A DNA stretch of 13,520 bases from CAYZEZ01 sp964477295 (GTDB lineage: Bacteria; Bacteroidota; Bacteroidia; Bacteroidales; SM23-62), in the NCBI GenBank assembly GCA_964477295.1, contig CAYZEZ010000122.1, forward strand, positions 1 to 13,520, given 5' to 3'. Shown here in pieces: positions 1-6,655 of the stretch (position 1 is its first letter; each line of letters begins with the position of its first letter). Under the pieces are notes generated by a model. The model was not told where the DNA came from. It was given only the letters and a program-made list of their open reading frames with translations, and searched no databases. A program made the position numbers and the translations under genes.

Positions 1-86
1 GTTTAAATTTTTGTCAGGATAAAATTAATATAATTTACTCTAAAAGGAAGGATCGCCTGAAGAAATAAAAGGTTGCAGGGTAGTTG

Positions 87-217
87 GTCATTCTGAAATA
101 GTATCAGTATCTATTTAGATCCCGAAACCCTGACCTTCGTCCCTGATCTGCTACGGGCAGGCAGGGCAGTCGAGTTCAGGATGACTCTGAGATCCTGATA
201 CGAGATCAGGATGACTG
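87..217. repeat. dispersed palindromic intergenic element (composite)
   Basis: The non-coding stretch downstream of prfB is built of related palindromic pieces. It begins with GTCAT (87-91) and has matching ATGAC ends at 181-185 and 211-215. The word TCAGGATGACT occurs twice (176-186 and 206-216). A perfect 8-bp stem, ATCCTGAT (192-199) with ATCAGGAT (205-212), encloses a 5-base loop. A related half, GATCCCGAAAC, sits at 118-128, separated from its partner by a GC-rich insert around 130-170. From memory, intergenic elements of the form GTCATnCTGAA...TTCAGnATGAC are common in Bacteroidota genomes; I could not check copy number. The 192-212 hairpin lies 3' of the prfB stop but has no T-run after it, so it is not a textbook terminator. 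Confidence 0.55.
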
Positions 218-226
218 CGCGGGATA

Positions 227-1316
227 TTAATTGCCACCGAACTGCATAAGGTACTCCTTCATGAACGGATTCAGGTTTCCGTCGAGGACATCCTGTACGT
301 TGCCTGTTTCGTAATTGGTCCTCAGGTCTTTGATCATTTTATAGGGATGAAGCACGTAGCTCCTGATCTGGGATCCCCATTCGATCTTCAGTTTTTTCCC
401 TTCAATCTCGGCCTGTTTCTCTTTTTGCTTCCTCAGTTCCAGCTCGTAGAGCTGTGATTTCAGAATCCGCAAGGCGTTCTCTCTGTTCTTTCCCTGGGAA
501 CGGGTTTCCTGGTTTTCTATGACAAGTCCGGATGGAGCATGGCGCAGCCTGACCGCCGTTTCCACCTTGTTGACATTTTGTCCCCCGGCTCCACTCGAAC
601 GGTAGGTATCCCAGGTGATGTCTCCGGGATTTATCACGATCTCAATGCTGTCGTCTACGATAGGTGAAACAAAAACTGAGGCAAAAGAAGTGTGACGCCG
701 GTTGGCAGCGTCGAATGGGGATAACCTCACCAGCCGGTGGACCCCATTTTCACTCTTGAGGTAGCCGTAAGCAAATTCACCGGTGAATTCAAGTGTTACC
801 GATTTGATCCCGGCCTCATCGCCAGGCTGGTAGTCGATCTCCCTTACTTTGTAGTTGTTCCTTTCTCCATAACGTATGTACATGCGCATCAGCATCTCGG
901 CCCAGTCCTGGCTTTCGGTACCGCCGGCACCCGGGTTGATCTTTACAAGGGCCCCGAAGGAATCTTCCTCGTTGCTGAGCATGTTCCTGAATTCAAGGTC
1001 CTCAATCAGCTCAAGGGTTTTGTTGTATTGCTCTTCGACATCCTTCACCTGTGCATCGCCTTCGGACAGAAATTCCTGGAGAACGACCAGGTCTTCCACC
1101 GCGGATCTCACCTTTTCATAGGCGTTGGTCCAGGATTTAATAATGGCGATCTCTTTGAGTTTCAGTTCGGCCTGGTGGGGATCGTTCCAAAAATCAGACG
1201 ACTGGGTTAGCGTTTCGCTTTCCTGGATAAGGGTTAGTTTGTTTTCGATGTCAAAGATGCCTCCGGAGAGCGTCTTCTCTGTTCCGAAGCTCTTTGATTT
1301 GATCTGCAGTTATCAT
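227..1316 (-). CDS. prfB: peptide chain release factor 2, with programmed +1 frameshift
   Basis: RF2 recognises UGA and UAA in the ribosomal A site and triggers hydrolysis of the finished peptide. The start ATG is at 1316-1314. Codons 1-21 run in one frame to an in-frame TGA at 1253-1251; reading continues one base on, with GAC at 1252-1250, to a TAA at 227-229. The spliced product is 362 residues, the normal RF2 length. It has the N-terminal helical domain, the conserved GAGGTESQDW segment (about 129-138), the stop-codon-reading SPF tripeptide at 199-201 and the catalytic GGQ at 244-246; SPF rather than PxT marks RF2, not RF1. A GTG at 1111 could be taken as a start, but it would discard 68 conserved residues including the WNDP segment. 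No Shine-Dalgarno is obvious before the ATG. The promoter is not visible and may lie in the gap at 1429-1528. The gene is on the same strand as recX and prmC. Confidence 0.96.
1251..1265 (-). promoter_or_regulatory. RF2 autoregulatory +1 frameshift site
   Basis: Read on the minus strand the site is CGGAGG CAT CTT TGA C. The internal Shine-Dalgarno-like GGAGG (1264-1260) is three bases before the slippery CTT (1256-1254). It is followed by the in-frame TGA (1253-1251) and the C that makes the poor termination context. This matches the known RF2 recoding site in sequence and spacing. When RF2 is scarce, the ribosome pauses at UGA and slips +1 to make full-length RF2; when RF2 is plentiful, a 21-residue peptide is released. 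Both flanking frames encode RF2-like sequence, which rules out a chance stop. Confidence 0.95.
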
Positions 1317-1351
1317 ATGGGTGTAGTTCCAGGTTTCAATCTTTGTAATTT

Positions 1352-1392
1352 GAAGAGTAAAGAGTGACGAGTGACGAGTGACGGGTGAAGAG
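1352..1392. repeat. degenerate heptanucleotide tandem repeat beside the gap
   Basis: Just upstream of prfB the plus strand reads as six 7-base units: GAAGAGT, AAAGAGT, GACGAGT, GACGAGT, GACGGGT and a partial GAAGAG. Purine-rich low-complexity sequence with GTG-rich words continues to 1428, where the N-run begins. The repeat probably caused the assembly break. No protein or RNA function is evident. Confidence 0.8.
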
Positions 1393-1428
1393 ATGTGTGG
1401 GTGTGGGAGTGGGAGTGAATCGTGAATC

Positions 1429-1528
1429 NNNNNNNNNNNNNNNNNNNNNNNNNNNNNNNNNNNNNNNNNNNNNNNNNNNNNNNNNNNNNNNNNNNNNNNN
1501 NNNNNNNNNNNNNNNNNNNNNNNNNNNN
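1429..1528. other. assembly gap (100 N)
   Basis: Exactly one hundred N, the usual placeholder for a scaffold join of unknown size. It separates the region upstream of prfB from the 3' end of recX (stop at 1546-1548, 17 bases from the gap). The prfB promoter, further repeats or even another gene could be missing here. Confidence 0.98.
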
Positions 1529-1545
1529 TCGGAAGAACAAAGATA

Positions 1546-1998
1546 TTAAATTATTGTATCGATGGTTTTCTGGATGATATCGAATTCGAAACCTCGTTGC
1601 CGGGCGAAGCGGGAGAGCTTGTTGCGGATGTCCCAGGCGTTCCTGCCTTTGACGGATTTGCGCTTTTTCGCCAGTTCTGCGGTCAGGACTTCCCTGTATT
1701 CATCTTCCGGAATGGAATCAAGAGCCTCATTAATAATGCTTTCCGGGACATGTTTCTGCTTCAGTGCATAGGAGATCCTGATCCTGCCCCATTTGTTGAA
1801 CCTGAATTTATCACGGGCAAATGAAGCTGCAAACCGCGATTCGTCGATGAATTTTTCTGCTTCGAGCCGGTCCAGGATCTTAGCAATATCGTTTTCACCG
1901 ATATCCCACTGAACCAGCTTTTCGTGTATGTCGTGTCGGCATTTTTCCTGCTGGCTGCAAAGGGCCTCAGCCCTGGTTAAGGCTTGTTTTAAATTCAT
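1546..1998 (-). CDS. recX: RecX family regulatory protein
   Basis: RecX binds RecA filaments and limits recombinase and coprotease activity. The 150-residue product has the family's all-helical three-repeat layout. The first repeat carries charged helices around residues 8-47, followed by the typical L-E-A-E-K-F-I-D-E-S-R-F-A segment (about 45-57), and then F-x-x-N-K-W-G-R-x-R-I (about 66-76). This last segment is the most recognisable RecX signature. Length fits short RecX proteins. recX is downstream of prmC on the same strand with 140 bp between. A TATATTTG motif close upstream suggests its own promoter. No recA is in the window. Confidence 0.9.
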   Translation of the reverse strand: MNLKQALTRAEALCSQQEKCRHDIHEKLVQWDIGENDIAKILDRLEAEKFIDESRFAASFARDKFRFNKWGRIRISYALKQKHVPESIINEALDSIPEDEYREVLTAELAKKRKSVKGRNAWDIRNKLSRFARQRGFEFDIIQKTIDTII

Positions 1999-2010
1999 GG
2001 TTAATTATGC

Positions 2011-2018
2011 CAAATATA
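2011..2018 (-). promoter_or_regulatory. candidate -7 promoter element for recX
   Basis: On the minus strand TATATTTG fits the Bacteroidota -7 consensus TAnnTTTG and ends 12 bases before the recX ATG. I see no convincing TTTG/TTG element at the expected distance upstream, so this rests on the -7 match and position alone. If used, the leader would be only a few bases long. Confidence 0.35.
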
Positions 2019-2117
2019 TTTTGAGTTCCGGGTTTATTCGCTTCACACAACCATCCGCACAACCTGCTCATTAAGATTTCATACGCTTCGCTCCTGGGAT
2101 TCTAAGGGTTACGCATT

Positions 2118-2144
2118 CTCCGCTTCACTCTTCACGCTTCACTC
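2118..2144. repeat. second copy of the heptanucleotide repeat
   Basis: On the minus strand the units are GAGTGAA, GCGTGAA, GAGTGAA, then GCGGAGA. They are the same heptamer family (rotated GAAGAGT) as at 1352-1392, in the opposite orientation. The copy overlaps the stop codon of prmC (TGA, 2141-2139). The rest of the 140-bp spacer between recX and prmC shows no further gene or RNA that I can recognise. Confidence 0.6.
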
Positions 2145-3011
2145 AATAATCCTGCGGCACCTGATCATTCTGTCTTTCCCGTTGATATCCTGCCTGAGTA
2201 CAATATCACCGTATCCCTGGCCGGCCAGCAATTCCTTAATCCTGTCACCGAATTTCTCATGGATCTCAAAGTAGAGCATTCCCCCCTTAATAAGAAACTG
2301 GTGTCCTGCCTGCGTGATCAGGGAATAAAACTTTAACAGGTGCCTGTCAGTTACAAACAGGGCTTCAGGGGGTTCAAATTCGGTCACATTCGGGTGCATG
2401 CTCTCCTTTTCACTGAAGGGGATATAGGGGGGATTACTGACGATGATATCGAGTTCACCCATTACATCTCCGATATATGGAGAGCCCACATCATGCTTGA
2501 GGAAATGGATGCCGACCCGGTTCATCGCGGCATTTTCAGCGGCAATATCCAGCGCTTTCCCGGAAATATCGGTCGCAAAAACGACAGCTCCGGACAGGTT
2601 TTTCTTAAGTGCCACAGCAATGCACCCGCTGCCGGTTCCGACATCCAGAATCCGGGGGGCGGTATTCCTGTTATCATCAACCACCCATTGCACCAGTTCC
2701 TCTGTCTCAGGCCTGGGGATTAGAACAGCGGGTGTAACCCTGAAGCGCATTCCGCAGAAATCAGCATAACCCAGCACATACTGGATGGGTTTGTGCCTCC
2801 TCATCTGGTCCACTGCCTCGTGCATCTGTTGGACCTGCCCCGGATCAAGTGGTCGTGCCGGATCCAGGTTCAGTTCGCTCCTTGGAATATGCATGATCTC
2901 TTCAAACAGAATCCATGTAAGGCTTTCGATTTCCCTCTCAGGATACAGTTCACCTAACTCTTTTTTGATAAATTCGCGTAGGCTTTTAATATTGGAAGAC
3001 GCAGAGCTCAT
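2139..3011 (-). CDS. prmC: release factor glutamine N5-methyltransferase (PrmC/HemK)
   Basis: PrmC transfers a methyl group from S-adenosylmethionine to the glutamine of the GGQ motif of RF1 and RF2, raising termination efficiency. The 290-residue product has the helical N-terminal release-factor-binding domain (about 1-95) and the conserved LIPRPETEELV segment (97-107). The Rossmann SAM-binding motif ILDVGTGSGC is at 121-130, and the catalytic NPPY is at 193-196, followed by IPFSEKE. The length is standard. The start ATG (3011-3009) faces ribD across 29 bp. Its substrate gene prfB lies two genes downstream on the same strand, which fits a translation-termination cluster. Confidence 0.96.
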   Translation of the reverse strand: MSSASSNIKSLREFIKKELGELYPEREIESLTWILFEEIMHIPRSELNLDPARPLDPGQVQQMHEAVDQMRRHKPIQYVLGYADFCGMRFRVTPAVLIPRPETEELVQWVVDDNRNTAPRILDVGTGSGCIAVALKKNLSGAVVFATDISGKALDIAAENAAMNRVGIHFLKHDVGSPYIGDVMGELDIIVSNPPYIPFSEKESMHPNVTEFEPPEALFVTDRHLLKFYSLITQAGHQFLIKGGMLYFEIHEKFGDRIKELLAGQGYGDIVLRQDINGKDRMIRCRRIIE

Positions 3012-3015
3012 TTAT

Positions 3016-3023
3016 CAAAGGTA
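3016..3023 (-). promoter_or_regulatory. candidate -7 promoter element for prmC
   Basis: On the minus strand TACCTTTG matches TAnnTTTG and lies only 4 bases before the prmC ATG. If it is the -7 element, transcription would begin at or next to the start codon, giving a leaderless or nearly leaderless mRNA. No clear -33 element is seen, as that position falls inside ribD codons. It could be a chance match. Confidence 0.25.
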
Positions 3024-3040
3024 ATAAAAGTTAGTCACTC

Positions 3041-4087
3041 ATGGATGACCTTAAAACACATGAGAAGTACATGAAACGGTGCCTCGAACTGGCGGCAAAA
3101 GGGCTGGGCCGGGTGGTCCCGAATCCTTTGGTAGGGTGTGTTGTGGTGCATAGCGACAGGATCATCGGTGAAGGATTCCACCAGGAATACGGAAAGGCCC
3201 ACGCCGAAGTGAATGCCATCGCCGGGGTGAAAAACCAGCAGCAACTAAAAGAATCAACGCTTTATGTTAACCTGGAACCCTGCAGTCACCAGGGAAAAAC
3301 ACCTCCCTGCTCGCAACTAATAGTAGAAAAAGAGATCCCCAACATCGTCATCGGGACCACCGACACGAACCCTCTTGTAGCCGGCAGGGGAATTGAAGCA
3401 TTAAAAGCCGCCGGCAGAAACGTTACCACGGAGATACTCCAACAGGAATGTCTTCACCTGAACAGGCGATTCTTTACCTTCCATCAGGAAAAACGGCCCT
3501 ATATCATTCTCAAATGGGCACAAACCCGGGACGGATTCATAGATATCGCCCGCAGCATACCTGACGAAGGAAATATCAACTGGATCACCGGTGACATAGC
3601 GCGTATCCTGGTGCACAAATGGCGCTCGGAAGAGCAGGCTATCCTGGTGGGTTCTGAGACAGTGCTCAAGGATAATCCCTCATTAACTGTGAGGGAGTGG
3701 CCCGGCAAAAATCCCCTGCGCATTATCGTAGATCGCCGGGGCCGCGTAACACCTGGCCACAGGGTAATGGACACATCGGCAGGTACAATGATCATGTCGC
3801 GCGAAAACAAAACAGAAAAAAACCTGGAATGGATCGACGTATCTGCACCGGGCTCATTGGTCGCCCAAGTAATAAAACACCTGTATCATAAAGAAATACA
3901 ATCAGTTATAGTGGAGGGAGGAGCTTTCACACTGAATCAATTCATCGAAAGCGGGTTGTGGGATGAGGCCCGCGTATTCACCGGGAACAAAGAATTCAAA
4001 GACGGAGTAAAGGCACCGAAACCAGGCATCCCGCCGGCAGAAGAGCACGAAATCGGCACTGCACGACTTCATATTTACCGGAATTAA
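3041..4087 (+). CDS. ribD: bifunctional riboflavin biosynthesis deaminase/reductase RibD
   Basis: RibD carries out two successive steps of riboflavin synthesis. It first deaminates diaminohydroxyphosphoribosylaminopyrimidine, then reduces the ribose side chain with NADPH. The 348-residue protein has the zinc deaminase domain first (about 1-145). It shows the PNPLVG segment (27-32), the zinc and proton-shuttle motif HAE at 54-56 and PCSHQGKTPPC at 80-90 (zinc ligands Cys81 and Cys90). The reductase domain follows (about 152-348), with LKWAQTRDG (157-165), GSETVLKDNPSLTVR (204-218) and VEGG (291-294). Both halves look complete. The ATG at 3041 begins 29 bp from prmC's start. The stop is 5 bp from the stop of the convergent kinase gene. 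No other rib gene is present. Confidence 0.96.
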   Translation: MDDLKTHEKYMKRCLELAAKGLGRVVPNPLVGCVVVHSDRIIGEGFHQEYGKAHAEVNAIAGVKNQQQLKESTLYVNLEPCSHQGKTPPCSQLIVEKEIPNIVIGTTDTNPLVAGRGIEALKAAGRNVTTEILQQECLHLNRRFFTFHQEKRPYIILKWAQTRDGFIDIARSIPDEGNINWITGDIARILVHKWRSEEQAILVGSETVLKDNPSLTVREWPGKNPLRIIVDRRGRVTPGHRVMDTSAGTMIMSRENKTEKNLEWIDVSAPGSLVAQVIKHLYHKEIQSVIVEGGAFTLNQFIESGLWDEARVFTGNKEFKDGVKAPKPGIPPAEEHEIGTARLHIYRN

Positions 4088-4092
4088 CAGCC

Positions 4093-6372
4093 TTAGATTT
4101 TTGGTAGTTGTATAGTGAAAACTGCGCCCTCCCCGGGTGTACTAACGCAGTTTATCGTTCCATTTAATTTCTGTGTAACCAGATTATATAAGATATGCAA
4201 TCCTAACCCGGTTCCTTTTGCCGGATCGGATGTCACAAAGGGATCAAAGACCTTTGAAAGTATTGCTTCGGGTATTCCCTTGCCATTATCCTTATATTCT
4301 ATTTCCAGCTGTTCATCCGTTTCCCTTACCGTAATAGAAATATTTCCCAGTTCTTTGTCCTTGAAACCGTGAATAATTGAATTTGAAATCAGGTTGGTAT
4401 ATATTTGGGCAATAGCACCCGGGTAGCCATTCAATTTCAGAGTTTCATCGCAATTAATAATAATGTTAATGTTCTTCTCTGCCAGTTCAGTGTGTAAACT
4501 GCTTATAACATCCTCGAGATATTCCTTAAGATAAAATTCCCTTTGCAATTCGCTGGACTGGTCAATAGATACCTGTTTGAATCTTTGGACCAGGGAAGCA
4601 GTCCTCTCAAGGTTTTTATGGATGAGCAATGCTGTTTCATTAGTCGAACTCAGGTATTCTTTGAAGTCTTTCCTGGATATTTTGTTCGTTCGATAAAGTT
4701 CTGCCATTCGATTGCTTTCATGGATCAAACTCGAAATAGCTGTAATTCCTATGCCTACTGGCGTATTGATCTCATGGGCAACACCGGCAACCAGACCTCC
4801 CAGTGAAGCCATTTTTTTTGATTCAATAAGGTGGTTTTGAGTGCGTTCCAGGTTCTCCAGGGTTGCGGCAAGTTCATCTCTCTGTGATTCAATTTCGTTT
4901 TTCTGTGAGAATATTTCTTCATTGAGTTGCTCTAATTTTTCATTAGCTGCTAAAATTCGTTCGTTCTGATAAGTAATCTTTTTATTAACCTTTCTCTTTT
5001 GAAGATAAGCGTTTACTACCAGTACTATTATTATAATGATGGCCGCCAGCCCGCCCATTAATGCATTTCTCAGGATCTGCTGCTGTTTTATTTTTACATC
5101 TTTAGCCATCAACTGGGTTTCCTGTAATTCTATTTGTTGTTCTTTCTTCTCGGTTTCATATTTGGTTTGCAACTCAGCCAGGGCTTTGGTTTTTTCTTTA
5201 GAGATAATGGTATCTTTTGTTTCAATTACAATTTCTGCAAATTGGAGTGCTTTTTTATAATTGCCACTGGATTTATAGGCTGATTGAAGTTTTTCAGAAA
5301 CCATGTAAACAAGCGAAGCAGTTTCTATTTCTTTGGCTAAATCATAAGCCCTGGTGCCATAATAAATTGCTGAATCAAGGTGAGCGATACGTTCATTCCT
5401 ACGAAAGCTATCATGAACAGGTATTGAATCAGCCAGGCCGATATGCAGGTTTGAAATGTTGTTGTCAAGAATGATCATTCCTCTTTTGTCCTGTAATTCT
5501 TCATCTATTTTTAATGCCTTCAAATAATACACGATAGCCTCGTCATAATTGCCCTGATCGGCGTAAGTGACACCAATATTGGTATAACACGTTGAGATTT
5601 CCGGTTTGTTCTTTAAATCTTCAGAAATTTTTAATGCTTTCAGAAAATATTCTATAGCCAGGTCATGACGGCCACGGCTATTCTCAACCACCCCAATATT
5701 TATATAACAGGTTAAAATTCCTTGCTGGTCCTTAAGTTCTTCCTTAATTTCCAGGGATTTCAGAAAGTACTCAATTGTCTTGTCATAATTGCCCTGGTCA
5801 TAGTGAATGATCCCGATATCAGTATAACAATATGCAATTCCTTGTTTGTTCCCTGCTTCTTCATAGATTACTAATGCCTTAAGATAATTCTCTATAGCCA
5901 GGTCATAACTGCCCTGGTCGTTGTGTACAATGCCGACCATGCGATAACACTCTGCCATTCTGTTTTTTTGTTGCAGCTCTTCGAATAAATTATATGCTTT
6001 CTGATAATACTCTATAGCGGTATCATAATCACTCTTTTCATAGTAGACTATTCCTATGTTAAACAACGAAGTTGCTTTGTATAAAAAGAAAGTATATTTA
6101 ATAGAATTAGGTTTAGTGGTTGAAGGAGAGATGTTCTTCGGGAGGGACCTGTCAGCCATTGCAATTGCCATCTCGTAGGAGATTATGGCACTGTCAGGAT
6201 TATAATATTTATACGCGGGCCCAATTTTTTTATTGATGATACGGATGCGAGTTGTATCGTGTTCTGCCTGTTTATAAGCGGTCCACAAACTGTCGAGTTG
6301 ATGACTGTTCTGTCCGCAGATATTTTCAATAAATACGATGAACAGAAAGAGAATTGCACTACTTATTTTCAA
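4093..6372 (-). CDS. TPR-repeat membrane sensor histidine kinase
   Basis: The 759-residue product begins with a signal peptide (about 1-20, ending ICG-Q). A sensor region follows with at least five tetratricopeptide repeats at a regular 40-residue spacing (about 102-300), plus divergent helical repeats to about 390. One transmembrane segment lies at about 436-456 and a coiled coil at about 465-520. The dimerisation helix contains VAGVAHEINTP with the likely phospho-accepting His533. The ATPase domain has the N box (NLISNSIIHGF, 660-670), DNGKGIP (695-701) and GTGLGL (720-725). All catalytic motifs look intact, so it should be active. The TPR part is predicted to face the periplasm. There is no receiver or DNA-binding domain and no response regulator gene in the window, so its partner is unknown. 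It diverges from the caspase-like gene. A hand-counted sample (5221-5280) is 33% GC against 53% in the neighbouring caspase gene (8221-8280). Confidence 0.92.
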   Translation of the reverse strand: MKISSAILFLFIVFIENICGQNSHQLDSLWTAYKQAEHDTTRIRIINKKIGPAYKYYNPDSAIISYEMAIAMADRSLPKNISPSTTKPNSIKYTFFLYKATSLFNIGIVYYEKSDYDTAIEYYQKAYNLFEELQQKNRMAECYRMVGIVHNDQGSYDLAIENYLKALVIYEEAGNKQGIAYCYTDIGIIHYDQGNYDKTIEYFLKSLEIKEELKDQQGILTCYINIGVVENSRGRHDLAIEYFLKALKISEDLKNKPEISTCYTNIGVTYADQGNYDEAIVYYLKALKIDEELQDKRGMIILDNNISNLHIGLADSIPVHDSFRRNERIAHLDSAIYYGTRAYDLAKEIETASLVYMVSEKLQSAYKSSGNYKKALQFAEIVIETKDTIISKEKTKALAELQTKYETEKKEQQIELQETQLMAKDVKIKQQQILRNALMGGLAAIIIIIVLVVNAYLQKRKVNKKITYQNERILAANEKLEQLNEEIFSQKNEIESQRDELAATLENLERTQNHLIESKKMASLGGLVAGVAHEINTPVGIGITAISSLIHESNRMAELYRTNKISRKDFKEYLSSTNETALLIHKNLERTASLVQRFKQVSIDQSSELQREFYLKEYLEDVISSLHTELAEKNINIIINCDETLKLNGYPGAIAQIYTNLISNSIIHGFKDKELGNISITVRETDEQLEIEYKDNGKGIPEAILSKVFDPFVTSDPAKGTGLGLHILYNLVTQKLNGTINCVSTPGEGAVFTIQLPKI
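5500..6020 (-). repeat. 120-bp tandem coding repeats of the TPR array
   Basis: Within the kinase gene the TPR units recur at about 120-bp spacing and resemble each other at DNA level. Blocks similar to TAATTGCCCTGGTC recur near 5548, 5788 and 5908, each followed by a block similar to CCAATATTGGTATAACA. They encode the recurring Y-x-N-I-G-V-x-Y-x-D-Q-G-N-Y-D-x-A-I-E-Y-(F/Y)-L-K-A-L-x-I pattern. This points to recent unit duplication or ongoing homogenisation. Confidence 0.75.
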
Positions 6373-6391
6373 CCTATTTGATACTTTTTAT

Positions 6392-6399
6392 CAAAGATA
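6392..6399 (-). promoter_or_regulatory. candidate -7 promoter element for the TPR kinase
   Basis: On the minus strand TATCTTTG, an exact TAnnTTTG match, ends 19 bases before the kinase ATG, giving a short leader. The identical octamer occurs on the plus strand for the divergent gene. It lies inside a small palindrome, TATC-AAA-GATA. The upstream -33 region has no clean TTTG. Confidence 0.45.
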
Positions 6400-6572
6400 C
6401 ACCTTTTATCATTGAAGAATAGTTATAAAAGAAATATAGCAATCCGACCTTCAATTACCAGATTTACAAATATATAACTTGACCTTTCCCTTATAATCCT
6501 GTCCGGCAGGAAAAATATCAGTTTTTTACTAACGTGGAATGAATTTTGCGGTTATGACAATTAGAAAATAAC

Positions 6573-6580
6573 TATCTTTG
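6573..6580 (+). promoter_or_regulatory. candidate promoter for the caspase-like/SpoIIE pair
   Basis: TATCTTTG (6573-6580) matches the Bacteroidota -7 consensus. A TTTG at 6545-6548 could be the -33 element, though the 24-base spacing is slightly long. The predicted leader before the ATG at 6656 would be about 70 bases. The rest of the 283-bp intergenic region (6373-6655) shows no gene I can support. It is AT-rich, with one short GC-rich hairpin at 6498-6510. Confidence 0.45.
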
Positions 6581-6655
6581 AAAGTTAGACGGAAAGAATT
6601 GTAACATAACAGGTTACATATCCGTATAAACGCATATTCTGAAAATACATTAATA

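Noticed and set aside
737..1210. Open frame on the plus strand opposite prfB
   Set aside because: It lies wholly antisense to conserved RF2 codons and shows no family features; a shadow of the real gene.
1313..1540. Minus-strand open frame spanning the N-run
   Set aside because: It is open only because N bases cannot encode a stop; the rest is low-complexity repeat.
5500..6020. Regular 120-bp repeats that might suggest an array such as CRISPR
   Set aside because: They are in frame and encode TPR helices; there are no short identical repeats with unique spacers.
6498..6510. GC hairpin CCTG/CAGG with T-rich sequence after it
   Set aside because: The stem is only 4-5 bp, the T-run starts about 12 bases later, and no gene ends here; probably a repeat fragment, not a terminator.
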